This document shows, piece after piece, positions 31,738-43,386 of a DNA stretch of 64,000 nucleotides. The notes under the pieces are model-generated. The model was not told where the DNA came from. It saw only the letters and a program-made list of their open reading frames with translations, and made no database searches. Where the stretch lies: NCBI GenBank assembly GCA_030710605.1, contig CP092886.1:53052128-53116127 (forward strand), read 5' to 3'. Numbering within the stretch: position 1 is the first letter of the stretch; the number at the start of each line of letters is the position of its first letter. A program made the position numbers and the translations under genes. The stretch is from Cordylochernes scorpioides. Lineage: Eukaryota > Arthropoda > Arachnida > Pseudoscorpiones > Chernetidae.

Positions 31738-33209
31738 GAGAAAATATCTTTATTTACGGGGCTGCTAACCAAAATAAATGAGTTTTGAGCCCCAATGGCC
31801 GCGTAAAGCGGAATATATAAAACCACTATGACCAGGGTGGAGAGGCTAAGGACAGGATCACCGTCAGGGAAGATGCGGGTTAGGCCGGATTGGGACCGCG
31901 GAGGTCAGGAAGCAGGAAGAAGGCGGGATGACTAGAACTTTGCAGCTCTAGCTCTGGCAGTTGGGCAAGACATTGATCTTGCCTCGTGGTCGGCAGAGAG
32001 GCCCTTGGCTGAGCAGTTGGCGCACTTGGCCGTGCGCGGGTTGGCAAGAGTTGGACAGCTTCGGCCTTGGTGGTCACCAGAAGCGCAGTGGAAGCAGGTG
32101 ACTGTAGCCTTGGTGCACCTATCGGCGTTGTGGCCGTAGCCACAGCAGCGGTAGCAGACGCGGACGCGGACAGACTCCTCGTAGTTCAGGATCACTTGGT
32201 CCACAATGATCCTGCCGCGTATTCCAATGGCCTTGTAGGAAGCCAAGTCCAGCTCAATAAAGGCCGTGCAGGTGCCATTTCTGGTCGGAGATCTGTGTGC
32301 CACTCGGACAGACTTGTCTCCAGGAAGCTGGTTGGCTGAGGGCATCGGTGGAAAGGAAGGCCTTGACAACGTCCTCATCCGCGGTTTCCGCCTCCACGTT
32401 GAAGAGGCAGATTCTTGGGAGGAATTGCCTCAGTTCCCGGACTTTCAGGCCTTGGAGCTTGTTGTCCAGGGCAGAGCTGACGGCAGGAATGGCCTCTGGA
32501 GTGTTGGAGTGCAGCACCAGTTTTCCCCTGGTGCGCAGAGACGCTCAGACGCCTTGGGGCAGAGTGTGGGCAGCGCGGACAGCTTTGAGGATGTCCCGTG
32601 GGTCAGCCTGCGGGTTATCTGCAATAACTACGATGTGGGCCGCTGATTTCTCCCTATTGAGGGTGCCTTTGGCAACGGCAGGCTTGGGGGCGTGGGAAGA
32701 TGCAGGCTTGGCTGTAACCAGTGGTTTGCTTCTCTTAGCGGGCGGGTTTGACGCCTCTGGCTGCTTCCTCTTGGTTAGAGCAGGATCTGGCTTCTTGGGA
32801 GCAGGTGCTGCCACAAGGACAGCAGCTGGAGCGGGGGTGGCAGGCTTGATGAGCTCAGTCTGAGCGCTAGAGTCCTTGCAGGTGGGAGCAGGGCTAGTTT
32901 GAGTGGTTTGGTAGGTTTTCTTTGGCATTTGGGCATCCATGATTTCATCCAGCTCCATGAAGTTATTCACGGTGCCCGCGAGGTTCTTCACATCCCTAAC
33001 TAGGCACTTGATTATTTTCGTTCGCTGCTCAATGAAGCGAACAAGGTCCAGGTGAAGAGCTGCTAGGGAGGGCTGGCCGAGGGATTGCAGGATTTGGTAG
33101 TGGCGGGAGATGACCGTGTTGTCTTCTTCAACAAGAGCCGCGATGTCAACCGAAGGTTGAGAGGGCTTGTTGGCTTTCTTCTTCTTGCAGGAATCCATGG
33201 CGGGGAACG
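31738..33209 (-). mobile_element. ORF1-only non-LTR retroelement (half-LINE) in the Gypsy LTR
   Basis: The 1472-bp insert is bracketed by a 13-bp duplication ATTATATCAGACA (31725-31737 and 33210-33222), as expected for target-primed insertion. On the minus strand it begins CGTTCCCCGCCATGG, with ORF1 starting 11 bases from the end. After ORF1 it has about 190 bases of 3' UTR ending AATAAAGATATTTTCTC. No ORF2 (endonuclease or RT) is present between ORF1 and the 3' end. It is an internally deleted R1-like LINE, analogous to half-L1 elements in mammals. Confidence 0.82.
31932..33198 (-). pseudogene. R1-like ORF1 (Gag) of the half-LINE
   Basis: ATG at 33198 in a strong context (CCGCCATGG): MDSCKKKKANKPSQPSVDIA. 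A helical region (residues about 30-90) and an Ala/Pro/Lys-rich linker follow, and the frame stops at TGA 32545-32547 (after TLPQGV). It continues with LVLHSNTPEAIPAV and LRQFLPRICLFNV. A one-base shift near 32320-32350 leads into RNGTCTAFIELDL and three zinc knuckles: CYRCCGYGHNADRC, CFHCASGDHQGRSC and CANCSAKGLSADHEARSMSC. The knuckle spacing is that of R1/LOA-type ORF1. Two lesions break an otherwise complete protein of about 420 residues. Confidence 0.82.
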
Positions 33210-33222
33210 ATTATATCAGACA

Positions 33223-33337
33223 TAAGTTTACATGTGATATATTACAATAAGTCAAAAGGCAACTGCACTGAGTACCATCAGTGATAATAATGTGCTCACT
33301 GATAATTTACTATATAGGCATGCCAGCTGCCATTACA
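33223..33337 (-). repeat. Gypsy 5' LTR, right part
   Basis: Remaining 115 bases of the LTR after the insertion, ending CTGCCATTACA next to TGGAC. Confidence 0.87.
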
Positions 33338-33342
33338 TGGAC

Positions 33343-34162
33343 TGGACGGACGGTCGGGGAAAACAGTGGCGCCACGTGGAAGGGGGAAAACTCAGTTCTC
33401 CATTCTTGCTCTAACTGCTGTGTCGATTTGGCTCATGTACATAGTGACTTTTATTTTATATTTAAAATATTTCATTTAACTAATTGAATAAATATTTAAA
33501 GTAATTCGGAAGCCTATTTAATTATTTTTCTTCAACAATATGTTGTATGGAGGAGTTTAACTATTTCGCGGTGAAGAGAAGTGTTATGATAGATTCAATC
33601 TCCTGATGCCCATTTTACTGTCTTTTCCTGCGCAAGATTCACGCAAACGCCTCAGAATCTCAAGATATGAGTCTTAGTGGGTTATCACACCAAATGGCCT
33701 GAATTCACAATGCCTCAACCTCTCATGGTACAAGAAACTCACCAATAAAAGCTTTAATTTTAACATGGACATATTTACTTTTTTATCTTAATGCTTCTTT
33801 TTCGAGTCACTGACTTAACTGTCGCTTTGGTTCAGAATTACTAGTAATCACCTTCCAGTGTGCAAAATGGGATTATCCTCAACTATTGCTAACCAATCTG
33901 TACAAGTTGAAACACATGTCTTTTTTTTTCTGGTCTCAGCTTAAATTTGTTTAGAACAAAGTACGAGGTCGGCCTAGTCAAACTTGCCTTGCATGACCCA
34001 AAGAAGTTACCAGTACTTCAATAGCTACTTATTACAAATTGACGATCATCATAACCAATGTATTGATTTTGCAACTGTTTCTGGTCTGTCAACTGATGAA
34101 ACATGGCCTGCCAATACAGAATCTTTTTAACTGTCTTTCTGTTGGGGCACGTTTTTGTAATG
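33343..34162. other. AT-rich stretch, no gene seen
   Basis: No coding frame or recognised repeat. Confidence 0.4.
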
Positions 34163-34180
34163 GCCCCACGTTGGGCGCCA
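34163..34180 (-). other. tRNA-Lys-type primer binding site, relic LTR element
   Basis: The minus strand reads TGGCGCCCAACGTGGGGC, the sequence complementary to the 3' end of tRNA-Lys(1,2). One base away, the plus strand begins TGTTGCG (34182), as an LTR end would. A related leader with ACAAAAACGTGCCCCAACA lies inverted near 35928-35947. No gag or pol is seen next to it, and the LTR's far end is not identified. Confidence 0.45.
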
Positions 34181-37100
34181 TTGTTGCGTTCCCGGTTTGG
34201 ATAGATGAAAAGGGAGGATACACGATGTGACTTATTAAAGTTTCCTTACTTAAGTATATATATATATATAGCAATTTAGGCCAACAACCCCATGTATATA
34301 ACCCGCAGCAAGACCTTAATGTTGTATAATAGAAGCACAGCTGTCAATGATACACTATCGACATATGTCTTTACATCATCACATGTAATGCAATTTGTAC
34401 AAACAGGATAAATAAAGGAAAAAAAAACGGGGGAAACTCTGTAATTGATTAAGAGTTTGAGTTAAAGCAGGGATCGAGCATATAATATTGTCAGGACAAA
34501 GGTCTAAAGATGGAAACAACCACGACACTAGTATACAATTTCATCAGACAACCCATGAAATCGTTATTAAATTGGGCAATCTATAAAAGACTCCTTCTGG
34601 AGGTTTAGCAACCCACTGAAGACGCTGGAAGCTATTTTATAGAGGAAAATTATAGCAACAGGATCTCTATAATTTCTACAGATCAAATGTAAATAGATTC
34701 ACATTAAGGCATTTTTATAGCCCAAATAACAAAAACAATAGTCAAACATACAAATCTGTTTGCATCATGCCGTACCCTCCTAACAGCGTAAAAATAGCCC
34801 GAGGAATCAGAAAATATGGTATAATGGTAAATATGATGGAATAACGCACTGAAACACATAAAAGTACAAACATTGCAAAAACCTGACAGATAGATACCCT
34901 CAAAGTAGCCCTGATAAAGTCGTAATTTGCGAAATTAAGGTGTGGGGGGTAGTACCATAAAGCAAAAAAAAAAAAAGGAATGAAATATGTATGAGAGGAA
35001 ACAAGAAAATTTCTCTAGATATTTATTTAAATAAATTAAAATTTGGGAACATGTCTATACTGACGAGATATGCTATTTACATAGTAAAATTTAGATAGAG
35101 GTGACCTGAAGTTACTTTATAGCCCTTTAGGGCCCATGCGAAATCTAGGTTGGTTACTTACACAAAAAGGGGGGGGGGGCGCTAAGTCATAATGACAAAT
35201 GTCTTACCTTTTCTCGAAAGTGCCGGCAAAGGTCTGGTCTCCCGTCTGAAAACTGTCCTCTCACTGAGCGACTCCGATTGAATTTGCCTTTTGGCAAAGA
35301 ACCCTCTTTTATTCATGTCTCTCTCCGTTTTCATTCGCCGAAAGAAACACCAATCAGAATGGCCAACGGCTCCAGTATACAGTTTCATAGACGCCCCAGG
35401 CCTCTCCCATCAAAATAGAACATATAGTATTACCAAAACAAAAAAATCTAAAGAGAGAAACAGCCACGGCAATAGTGTAAAATTTCATCAGACCCCAGGC
35501 CTCCTCCATATGGGCTGTAATACGATCCTCCCTTTTCTCGGGACGGTATATATATCGCCCCCCGTCTTGGCTAAAAATCGACCCAGGCCCCTTTTACCTG
35601 GACTGTAATGCGATGCTTCCTTTTTTTCGGGAAGGATATTTATAAGGCTAGTCTTTTAGAAATCTTCCTTCTCCATTTTTTTTTTTCTGGTCACCTCTAC
35701 CTAAATTTTTGATGAGGGGAATATATGTACATAGGAAACAACAGTTTCCAGCTCGGATGTCTCTGGATGTCTTCTTCTCCACCAGGCATCAGCTTTCGGC
35801 ATGGAAGTCTGGTGTCACCAAGTGTCTAAGTTTCTGGGCAAAAAAATGGTCTGTAAGTCTATGTGGGAGGGAAGCCATGTATCCATTTGATTTGATTATA
35901 CATACGCCTTCTGTTGGGGTATGGTTACAAAAACGTGCCCCAACATTTCTCCCATCCCATGTTTTGGATTTGGACAAACAAAGACATCCTTAAAAGTCAT
36001 TCATAGGTGTCTGTTGCGGTTTTACTGAGTTTGAAAAAAAATTGTAAACATATTCTTTGCTATTCTTTTATAACCATGCTGAAATCTCGGCGCTTTCTCA
36101 AAGTTTTTTTTCTGTAAAAAAAGACCAATAACACTATTTTTCGATAATCTATTAAGAATTTGCATAGAATATGTTTAAAACTTGAAATAATTATATATTT
36201 TTAATATTAAAAATTATGAGGCTCCCTTCATTCTGAAGCTTTTTAATGTACAAAAAAAAATATAAAGTTTTTCTATAAAGGTGAATGCATAAACATTTTT
36301 GCACATTCTAATCGTTTTCTGTAAAATAGTTTACACCATCAACACTCAGAGAAGTAGTTTTAATTTTTCTATAAATTTCTAAATTTTACTTGTGTGTGTA
36401 GGGGAATCCATTTGGTAGACATGTAATAAAACAATTATTTACTTTAAAAGCTTACACAATTTATTGTAACAAAATTCTGCATTTTACACATTGATCACCT
36501 TTACGCCTCTACAGAGAAAGATTAGCCGTATACAATTCAATTAAATAAGCTCAATTCTGAAAGTTATTCAAGAATACTTTGCAAGATTTGAGTTTGTGAC
36601 CTCGTCTCTATATTTATCATCTTAGAACGCTTCAAAATTGTTCCACGAGCTGTGTCATCTCTCTTTTTTCTATCTATTAAAAAAAACAGGATTATATATA
36701 AAAATATAAACAGAGGCGAGTTGCTCCTCGAAATATTAGAACAATAAAATTCTTATAAATCCAATATATGCATCTTTTTTGAATATATATACTTCAAATA
36801 CCTAAAAAAGACCTATTTTTGCGTATATACATTAGAATATGATGGAAAATATTCGAAATGATCCTTTTCCTGATCAAAATTGAATAAATTTTGATTTATT
36901 AAAAACAACTCAGACAATAATAATGATACTATGAGTTAACCCTTTGACCGGTTTTTCTGTTCCTATCAATTTAAAATGATCGAAATAAAAGACATATGAT
37001 CTATTGATTTAAATAAATTCTACAATTTTTTCTAATAATTTTCTTAATAAGAAAGTGTGAAACTTCCCATTACGAGATCCAGAGTTAGAAAGAGGTGAAT

Positions 37101-38347
37101 GATGATGGGGGTTGAGGTGAAGCCTTTCCTATTTGACCACTTCTGGTGTGAAGAGGACATTTGGGTCAAGTCGACTGTTAAAACCGACAGCTATCTTTGT
37201 ATATTCCACTTTAATAGAAAATTTAAAGGTAAGAGGGTCAAATATCCATTCTTGAAGCTTATTTATATCTATATTAACTCTCTGAAAATTAAAGCTTATA
37301 GTTGAAAATAATTCTTCATTGCGAAATGCCGTTTACAAAATTAGGCTTAAAAAGAATGTTTTTACTGATTTTTTAAAACTATAATTTTCCAACTATTCAT
37401 TGTATAATATTAATGCAAATATTCAGAATACGTTCATAAAATTAATAAAAATGTTTTTAATTATATATTGCAAAATAAAAATCCAGAGTAAAAAAAATAA
37501 CGCTTGCAAAAATATTTGCTCTTTAAATCTTATTTTGTGCCTTTAAATTTCTAATTTCACTATGCATTTGTATTTCTCTAACAAAGGTCAGATTAAAAAA
37601 TGTTCAAGTTATTTTCACATTCGAGAAATATAACTTTTTACTTTTTTTTGTCTTTCCGGCATTTTTCATTGGCCAACATATGGAATTATGCTTCGGAAAT
37701 ATAAATAGTCCCATAAAATGTAGCATTTTATATTTATAAGATTAGTTCTCATCTTTAAAGAAATAAAAGGGTAATTAAAAACACGTGATTGTACAAACTT
37801 GGCTCTTTCAAACCCTTTAACCCCTTACCCAAAAAAGTTAAAGACCATATAACTATATTTGAAGTTTATCTTTCAAAACTTCTTTCATCTTTATACTTTT
37901 TATAATAACAATGTGATTTTTAAAATTACATATATATTTATAAGCCTAATTATATTTTTATTTTTTAATTTTCTAAATGAAAATATTTTGACCTTCCACA
38001 AAGAGTTTAAAATTTTATTTTTTATATATCTTCAAATTTTTTGTTAATTTAAAAAAGAAAAAAAAAGTGAGATTTTTTTCTTTAAAAAAAAAAAAAAAAA
38101 AAGAAGAAATATATTGGCCCAATTTTTTTACCATGTTAATATATTTACTATATATAAATATATTCATCTTTTTGAAAAAAAAAGTTTTTGTATGTGAATA
38201 GGTTCAAATTATTCTTTGACCTTTAAATCATTTTACATTTATCATTCATGTTTAAATCACCCAAATTAATTAAAAAATAATTAGATATACTCATTAAACT
38301 CTTCATATATTAACGTAAAATATATATTTTTTATATTTTTAAAATAG
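34181..38347. other. Long AT-rich stretch without a clear gene
   Basis: It holds low-complexity runs (G10 at about 35167) and three loosely similar segments near 34515, 35340 and 35455 (CACG..A.TAGT.TA.A.TTTCATCAGAC). A hairpin at 35914-35947 is related to the primer-site leader at 34137. An open frame at 37099-37305 ends in a donor-like AAAGGTAAGA and might be an exon, but its phase does not match the candidate exon at 38348. Otherwise nothing is recognised. Confidence 0.4.
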
Positions 38348-38470
38348 GACAACCCTACTGACAAAGATCAGGTCAAGGGAGTCATCATCACTGACCTCAT
38401 ACTACAGAGGACCACTCTTGATAAGTTCCTTATAGCTGTGAAGACGAAACTGTGCCAATTTATTAGTTAG
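38348..38470 (+). CDS. Possible terminal exon of an unidentified host gene
   Basis: After a T-rich tract ending TTTAAAATAG there are 40 open codons (DNPTDKDQVKGVIITDLILQ, then RTTLDKFLIAVKTKLCQ...) and a TAG. The codon composition looks protein-like and is more GC-rich than the flanks. AATAAA follows at 38553-38558. I do not recognise the protein and found no upstream exon in the right phase. A decayed retrotransposon fragment is the alternative. Confidence 0.35.
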   Translation, partial: DNPTDKDQVKGVIITDLILQRTTLDKFLIAVKTKLCQFIS

Positions 38471-38780
38471 TGAATGTAATGTGTGAATTGATGCAAATTT
38501 TAAAATAATGATCAATTTTGAAAAAATTGCTTATTAGAGGAAAAAGAAAAGACAATAAATGTATAGTTTTAATGTTTAAAGTTCAACATTTTGGTTATAA
38601 ACATTTTAAAATGGTTTGAGTGGAAAATGGGAATAATTAGGAAGAGTCACTTTGAAATGGCTGTTTGAGGCAGGGTTTAGAACAAAAACCCAGTCTACAT
38701 GTGATGAAGAAATCCAAAGAGCTACCACAGCCACCAAAAAGCTAAATAAAATTGTTTATAGTCTCTATTAACAGATAAAG

Positions 38781-39118
38781 CCCAATTTGGATTATAGATT
38801 ATAAACACAAGGTCAGCGTTTGTACTCCATGTTAAGAGCAGTTGCACATGTCGTCTGTTCCTCATGTCAGGTGGGCATTTTTTTTGGAGCTAAGTCGGCC
38901 TGCCACTGAGTAGTGCTCCCAGTTTCGATGACAAAGGCAGACACATTCTACTTCACCCAATGTAGAGATAAGAAAGAAGAACACAAGGTAATAAGACCAA
39001 ATCCAAATAAATAAATAGTGTGTGATGTATTGTTAACAGCATTTTGTCTGAAGATGGTAACAGCGCTGTTACCGAAATGTCACACACTATTTATTTGGAT
39101 TTGGTCTTATTACCTTGT
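38781..39118. repeat. Hammerhead-type palindromic element, split by a SINE
   Basis: Outer end CCCAATTTGGATTATAGATT (38781-38800), then a SINE insertion (38813-38979, duplication AACACAAGG), then the two arms from 38980 to 39118. The right arm core is CTGAAGA...GAAATGTC, a change from GAAACGTC. The left arm is shortened and diverged. Confidence 0.72.
38813..38979 (+). repeat. SINE-B copy, 5' truncated
   Basis: Shares GTACTCCATGTTA, GCCTGCCACTGAGTAGTGCT and the GAGATAAGAAAGAAG end with copies at 41283-41595 and 52761-53118. It is flanked by the 9-bp duplication AACACAAGG (38804-38812, 38980-38988). Confidence 0.75.
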
Positions 39119-39262
39119 GTCTCTATTTAGCATTTTAAAAATAAAAATAACATTTAGGGCATCAATAAAAAGATCACAAATCATCCAAATAAGTATTCTC
39201 TAGCTGAGGTGTAACAACATTGTTACTATTCTCCCAGACCAAAGTTCTTGTTGAATAAGGTA

Positions 39263-39283
39263 ACACACACACACACACACACA
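39263..39283. repeat. (AC)n microsatellite
   Basis: About ten AC dinucleotides. Confidence 0.9.
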
Positions 39284-39454
39284 ATGTTGTTACCCCTGAG
39301 ATATTTACAATATTTAAACTTGGTATTTTACCATACCCAAAAAAGTATTAGGCAATGAGCTGAAGCTTAGAAGCAACCAGAAGAGAAGGCTCCTGCATCT
39401 GTTTTTGATTAAAAAAGAAAAACCTGGGAGTGAAATGGAGAACATGTAAAAGGT

Positions 39455-39706
39455 GTAATGATAAGACACAATTTGGATTATAGATTATAAACACAAGGTA
39501 ATAAGACCAAATCCAAATAAATAAATAGTGTGTGACGTTTCGGTAATAGCGTTGTTACCATCTTCAGACAAAGTACTGGGGGGAGAGCTTCAGATCCTGA
39601 ATTCTTTAAAATAGAATCTTTTAGTACTTTTGTTTGAAGATGGTAACAATATGCTGTTATCGAAACGTCACACATTATTTATTTGGATTTGGTCTTATTA
39701 CCTTGG
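39455..39706. repeat. Hammerhead-type palindromic element with 11-bp duplication
   Basis: Flanked by ATGTAAAAGGT (39444-39454, 39707-39717). The minus-strand core at 39534-39567 is complete: CTGAAGA, stem GGTAAC/ATTACC-like, GAAACGTC. The right arm has lost the first C (TTGAAGA). Arms are separated by about 55 bases of unrelated spacer. Confidence 0.8.
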
Positions 39707-39719
39707 ATGTAAAAGGTAT

Positions 39720-41050
39720 ATTTTATAGTGAGATTTATACCATATTCTAACACATGTTCTAGAGGACAAGACCAAAAAGGTAAAACTGATGGTGAATACA
39801 TTGCTGCCATTTTCCCCTCATTAGACTGAGAGTATTCAATTATCATATTGCATATGCATCAAGTATTTTGGTCTAATGATGGTAATAATGGTATTATGAA
39901 TATTTCAGCATAGTTTGCATTAATTACAAGGCATGCCACTGTATTCACAAATACAAATAGTGTGAATGTTTCTCTTTCAAACAATTGTCTTTTCCTCTTA
40001 CAATAAGAAAAACTTGAAAAACACCACAGGAAGAATTCACTCCACTGATGAGTCAGACCTTCCCAAAATTTTATTCATTACAGTAAGGGCAGTAGAAAAT
40101 TGTTTGTTTGAGAAAAACAAATATTTGTGCTAAAATATAGTTTATATTTGTGAATAGTTACTATTCTTAAAAATATATTTTTAACCTTTTGATTTTCCTT
40201 TTTTAATCCCAATTTTTGTCATTTAATGCCTTGAATAATTTTTTAAAATGTTATTGTTAAAGATTAGACAAAAAACTAAAGATTTTAAAGAACTGGCACA
40301 AATCAGATGAAAAAAATGGACTAGGAAGTTAGGTGTAGTTTCAGCATCAATAATAATTGAAAATAGCACCATCTTTGCACCAAATACATGAAATATACCA
40401 GCCTGCTTTATAACACAAACATGGTTATAAGGTCCCAAGTTTTAAGTTCTAATTGTTTTAGCCATAGTTAACAATATAACAAAAGCATGGCTATTACAAC
40501 ATAAAGTCTTGAGCCCAATTGATGCTGTTATAGCAAGGTTTGACTGTACTTTGGTTTCAAACTTAATTAGCAGAGTTATGTACCAGTTTCAGGATCTTTT
40601 GCCCATTGCCAGCAGAGTATAGCCTATTTATTTTGTATTAGGCATGTGTTTAGGTTTATATATGTTTGTGCAAACATGCATTCTTTAACTAATTTTTAAA
40701 GATATAGTTAAATCTTATTATAACAACAACGTTTGGGATCAAAACTTTATATTGCTCTAACCATACATTTAAAATAATTGGGAATAATGATGTTACCCAA
40801 TCAAGTTTCTGCTATAACAAGGTTCCACTGTATATAAACTTCCTTAGTCATTTACATTGGACAATTGCCAAACCACAAATTTCAATTCCACAAGCATAGC
40901 CTGGAATGTTCTGGAATTTATGACCAGAACATCACTCTTCTATAGAAATATTCAAAATGAATTAATTTGGTATAATACTTCATATTCACACAATATATGG
41001 AAGATTTTATTATTCACTAAATATGACAACAAATTGGTGCGTTCTTAAAA
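39720..41050. other. AT-rich stretch, no gene seen
   Basis: Short open frames only; no motif, splice pattern or recognised repeat. Confidence 0.4.
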
Positions 41051-41052
41051 TG

Positions 41053-41274
41053 TTAAGGCACAATTTGGATTATAGGTTATAAACACAAGGTAATAAGACC
41101 AAATCCAAATAAATAAATAAATAGTGTATGACATTTCGGTATCAGCGTTATTACCATCTTCAGGCAAAAGTGCTGAATGCAGTACTTTCAGTGCTTTTGT
41201 CTGATAATGGTAACAGCACTGTTACCAAAATGTCACACACTAATTATTTATTTGGATTTGGTCTTATTACCTTG
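41053..41274. repeat. Hammerhead-type palindromic element
   Basis: Outer end AAGGCACAATTTGGATTATA, then two arms. The cores are diverged (GACATTTCGG on the left; CTGATAA and CAAAATGTC on the right). Its right flank was later the target of a SINE-B insertion. Confidence 0.75.
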
Positions 41275-41282
41275 TGTTCTTT

Positions 41283-41595
41283 TCTTCTTCTTCTTTCTTA
41301 TCTCCACACTGGGGTGAAGTAGAATGTGTCTGCCTTTGTCATTAAGACTGGGAGCACTACTCAGTGGCAGGCTGACTTAGCTCCAAAAGAAATGGCCGCC
41401 TCTGAAATGAGGAACAGATGCCATGTGCAGCCGCTCCTAACATGGAGTACAAACGCTGCTCATTCTGTATAGCTGGATCAGGAGCCCTTACAGGGTACTA
41501 TCAGCCGGGCCAGCTGAACCCAGGTTTTTTTAGTGAGCTTGTTACTGCTCCCCCTCCTCCTTTTTCATCCGGGCTTGGGACTGGCAAAGGTGGAG
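41283..41595 (-). repeat. SINE-B copy, near full length
   Basis: 313 bp on the minus strand with a 12-bp duplication TTGTGTTCTTTT (41271-41282, 41596-41607). On its own strand it runs from ACCTTTGCCAGTCCCAAGCC to GAGATAAGAAAGAAG plus GAA repeats. No clear A/B box or tRNA, 5S or 7SL similarity is evident to me. Confidence 0.78.
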
Positions 41596-41607
41596 TTTTG
41601 TGTTCTT

Positions 41608-42360
41608 TTAAAGTGTTGAAACTAGTTATAACATCACTTTTTTTATGACCACAGTTGAAACAATTAGAACTATAGAACTATGATGTTATAACCAAGTTAT
41701 AAAGAGGCTGTTAAAATAAAGCTCCACTGTGTATGGCTGCTATATGTTGGCAACATAGAAATAAAAGATGAACAACAGTGAGAGGGGTGCCAACACTACC
41801 TGGTGGCTATAGCAGACTGAGGCCTGGCCAACTCTATTTATTCCCTTGCAGAAGATGTAACTTACAATCTTTACCAATTGCCATTATCACTAATGGTATT
41901 CAAATCACTAATGATTATAATATTTAAAAACTTTTACACACAGACACACTGCCTTACAAAATTGATATAAAATTTTAAAATTATTTTTATCATAATATTT
42001 TATAACAAAGAGAGAATATTCTAATAAGATATGTAAGTGTGTAAAGACTTCACATTTCAACACCGGTGATAAATAAAAGAGAGTGCTGGCCAAACAAAAA
42101 GAGATAAAAATATTCCGCATGTGATAAAAATAAGTTGTCATGAGATACTTCCTTCTCAGATCCCTTGAACTCACTGCTTCCAACAATAGGCTCTGCCACT
42201 GGCCCTTTAATGTTTAGTCTTTCATTTAGTTATATATATATTTAATATCAACATTTCATAATATACCTTTTTTTTATTGGTAAGTAGAGAGGAGGGCTAT
42301 TTTATAACCAGTTTTTTTTTTTTTTTTTTCTAAGGAAAAATTTAGATTAGAATCATCATA
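41608..42360. other. AT-rich stretch, no gene seen
   Basis: Nothing recognised apart from a long T-run near 42311. Confidence 0.4.
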
Positions 42361-42361
42361 T

Positions 42362-42888
42362 CACAAGGTGATATAACCAAATCCAAATAAATAGTGTGTG
42401 ACCTTTTGGTAACAGCATTGTTACCAAAATATTACACACTATTTGGATTTTGTCTTATTACCTAGAATCTTTTAAAAGCAAATTTTCAACTAGCATCATG
42501 AAAAATAACATAATGTACAATTTGGATTATAGATTGAAAATATAAGGTAACTATACCAAATCCAAATTATTAAATTGTGTGTAACATTTTAATAGCAGCA
42601 TTGTTACCAAAACATCACACATAACTTATTGATTTTGATTTGATCTTGTTTCTTTGTTTCCAAAGCCAACAAAAAAGTAAAGAACTAGATTGGATGAACA
42701 TCTCTATTGTATACTTCACGGATAGATCTGCCATCACCAACACTTGTTTGTGCACTGTAAGGAGATGATAAGGCACAATTTGGATTATATATAATAAACA
42801 CAAGGTAATAAGACCAATATAAACACAAGGTAATAAGACCAAATTAAGACCAGATTTAGTCTTATTACCTTGTGTTTACTGTAAGGAG
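42362..42888. repeat. Three short hammerhead-type elements in a row
   Basis: Copies at about 42362-42463, 42518-42655 and 42769-42888. The first is a compact hairpin with GGTAACAGCATTGTTACC between GTGTGTGAC and ACACACTA. The second is diverged. The third keeps only the outer arms (ACACAAGGTAATAAGACCAA, once repeated, and its inverse), so the ribozyme-like centre is missing. Confidence 0.65.
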
Positions 42889-43118
42889 ATGTTCTTGCAT
42901 TGTGTCACCACCTTGATTTGTCTTTTGATGTCTTTTACACACATCTGGCCTTGAATTCCCTTTTCTCAAATGCAAAAGAAGTGGCAATATCTCCCTTGTG
43001 TAATCAACTCCAGCTTGCATCATAATGATAAAGTCAATAATCCAAAACATAATATGTGGTTGGCTTTTTTACTAAATCATTATAGCATATTAACCACCAA
43101 TTTCCAGAAATTAAAAAT

Positions 43119-43252
43119 GATAAGGCACAATTTGGACACAACTACAGGAAAATAAGTCCAAATAAATTAATAGTGTGTGACATTTCAGTAACAACATTGT
43201 TACCATCATCAGACAAAAGAATTTATTTGGATTTGGTCTTATTTTCCTGTAG
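43119..43252. repeat. Hammerhead-type element, one complete arm
   Basis: GATAAGGCACAATTTGG outer end. The left arm carries GTGTGTGACATTTCAG...ATCATCAGAC; the right arm has lost its core and resumes at TTATTTGGATTTGGTCTTAT. Confidence 0.7.
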
Positions 43253-43386
43253 ATTTTAATTTGGTAATTTTTCTGATAGATGGCGGTCTGCTATGATGAA
43301 CATTTGGTTGTCTGATCAGGAGATTCTCTTGCACTCTGCAGTGTAACTTTGTTTATAACAGTCTCAACAGCAATGTGGCTATAACA

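Larger units (their letters stand above)
29614..33342 (-). mobile_element. Gypsy LTR retrotransposon with most of pol deleted
   Basis: The LTRs start TGTAACGTCCTCGTG and end CTGCC(G/A)TTACA, with a 5-bp duplication TGGAC at 29614-29618 and 33338-33342. A purine tract (AAAGGGGGAGA on the minus strand) borders the left LTR. On the minus strand the body encodes Gag, a protease and the end of integrase/pol; RT, RNase H and the integrase core are absent. The right LTR is split by a 1472-bp LINE-derived insertion (31738-33209). The element could only have moved with proteins supplied in trans. Confidence 0.9.

Noticed and set aside
35166-35176. G-quadruplex or telomere-like tract
   Set aside because: A single G10 run without repeated G-triplets; probably a homopolymer.
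37099-37305. Host exon joined to 38348
   Set aside because: The donor-like GGTAAGA leaves phase 1, which would read a stop shortly after the 38348 acceptor; no motif in the 43 residues before the donor.
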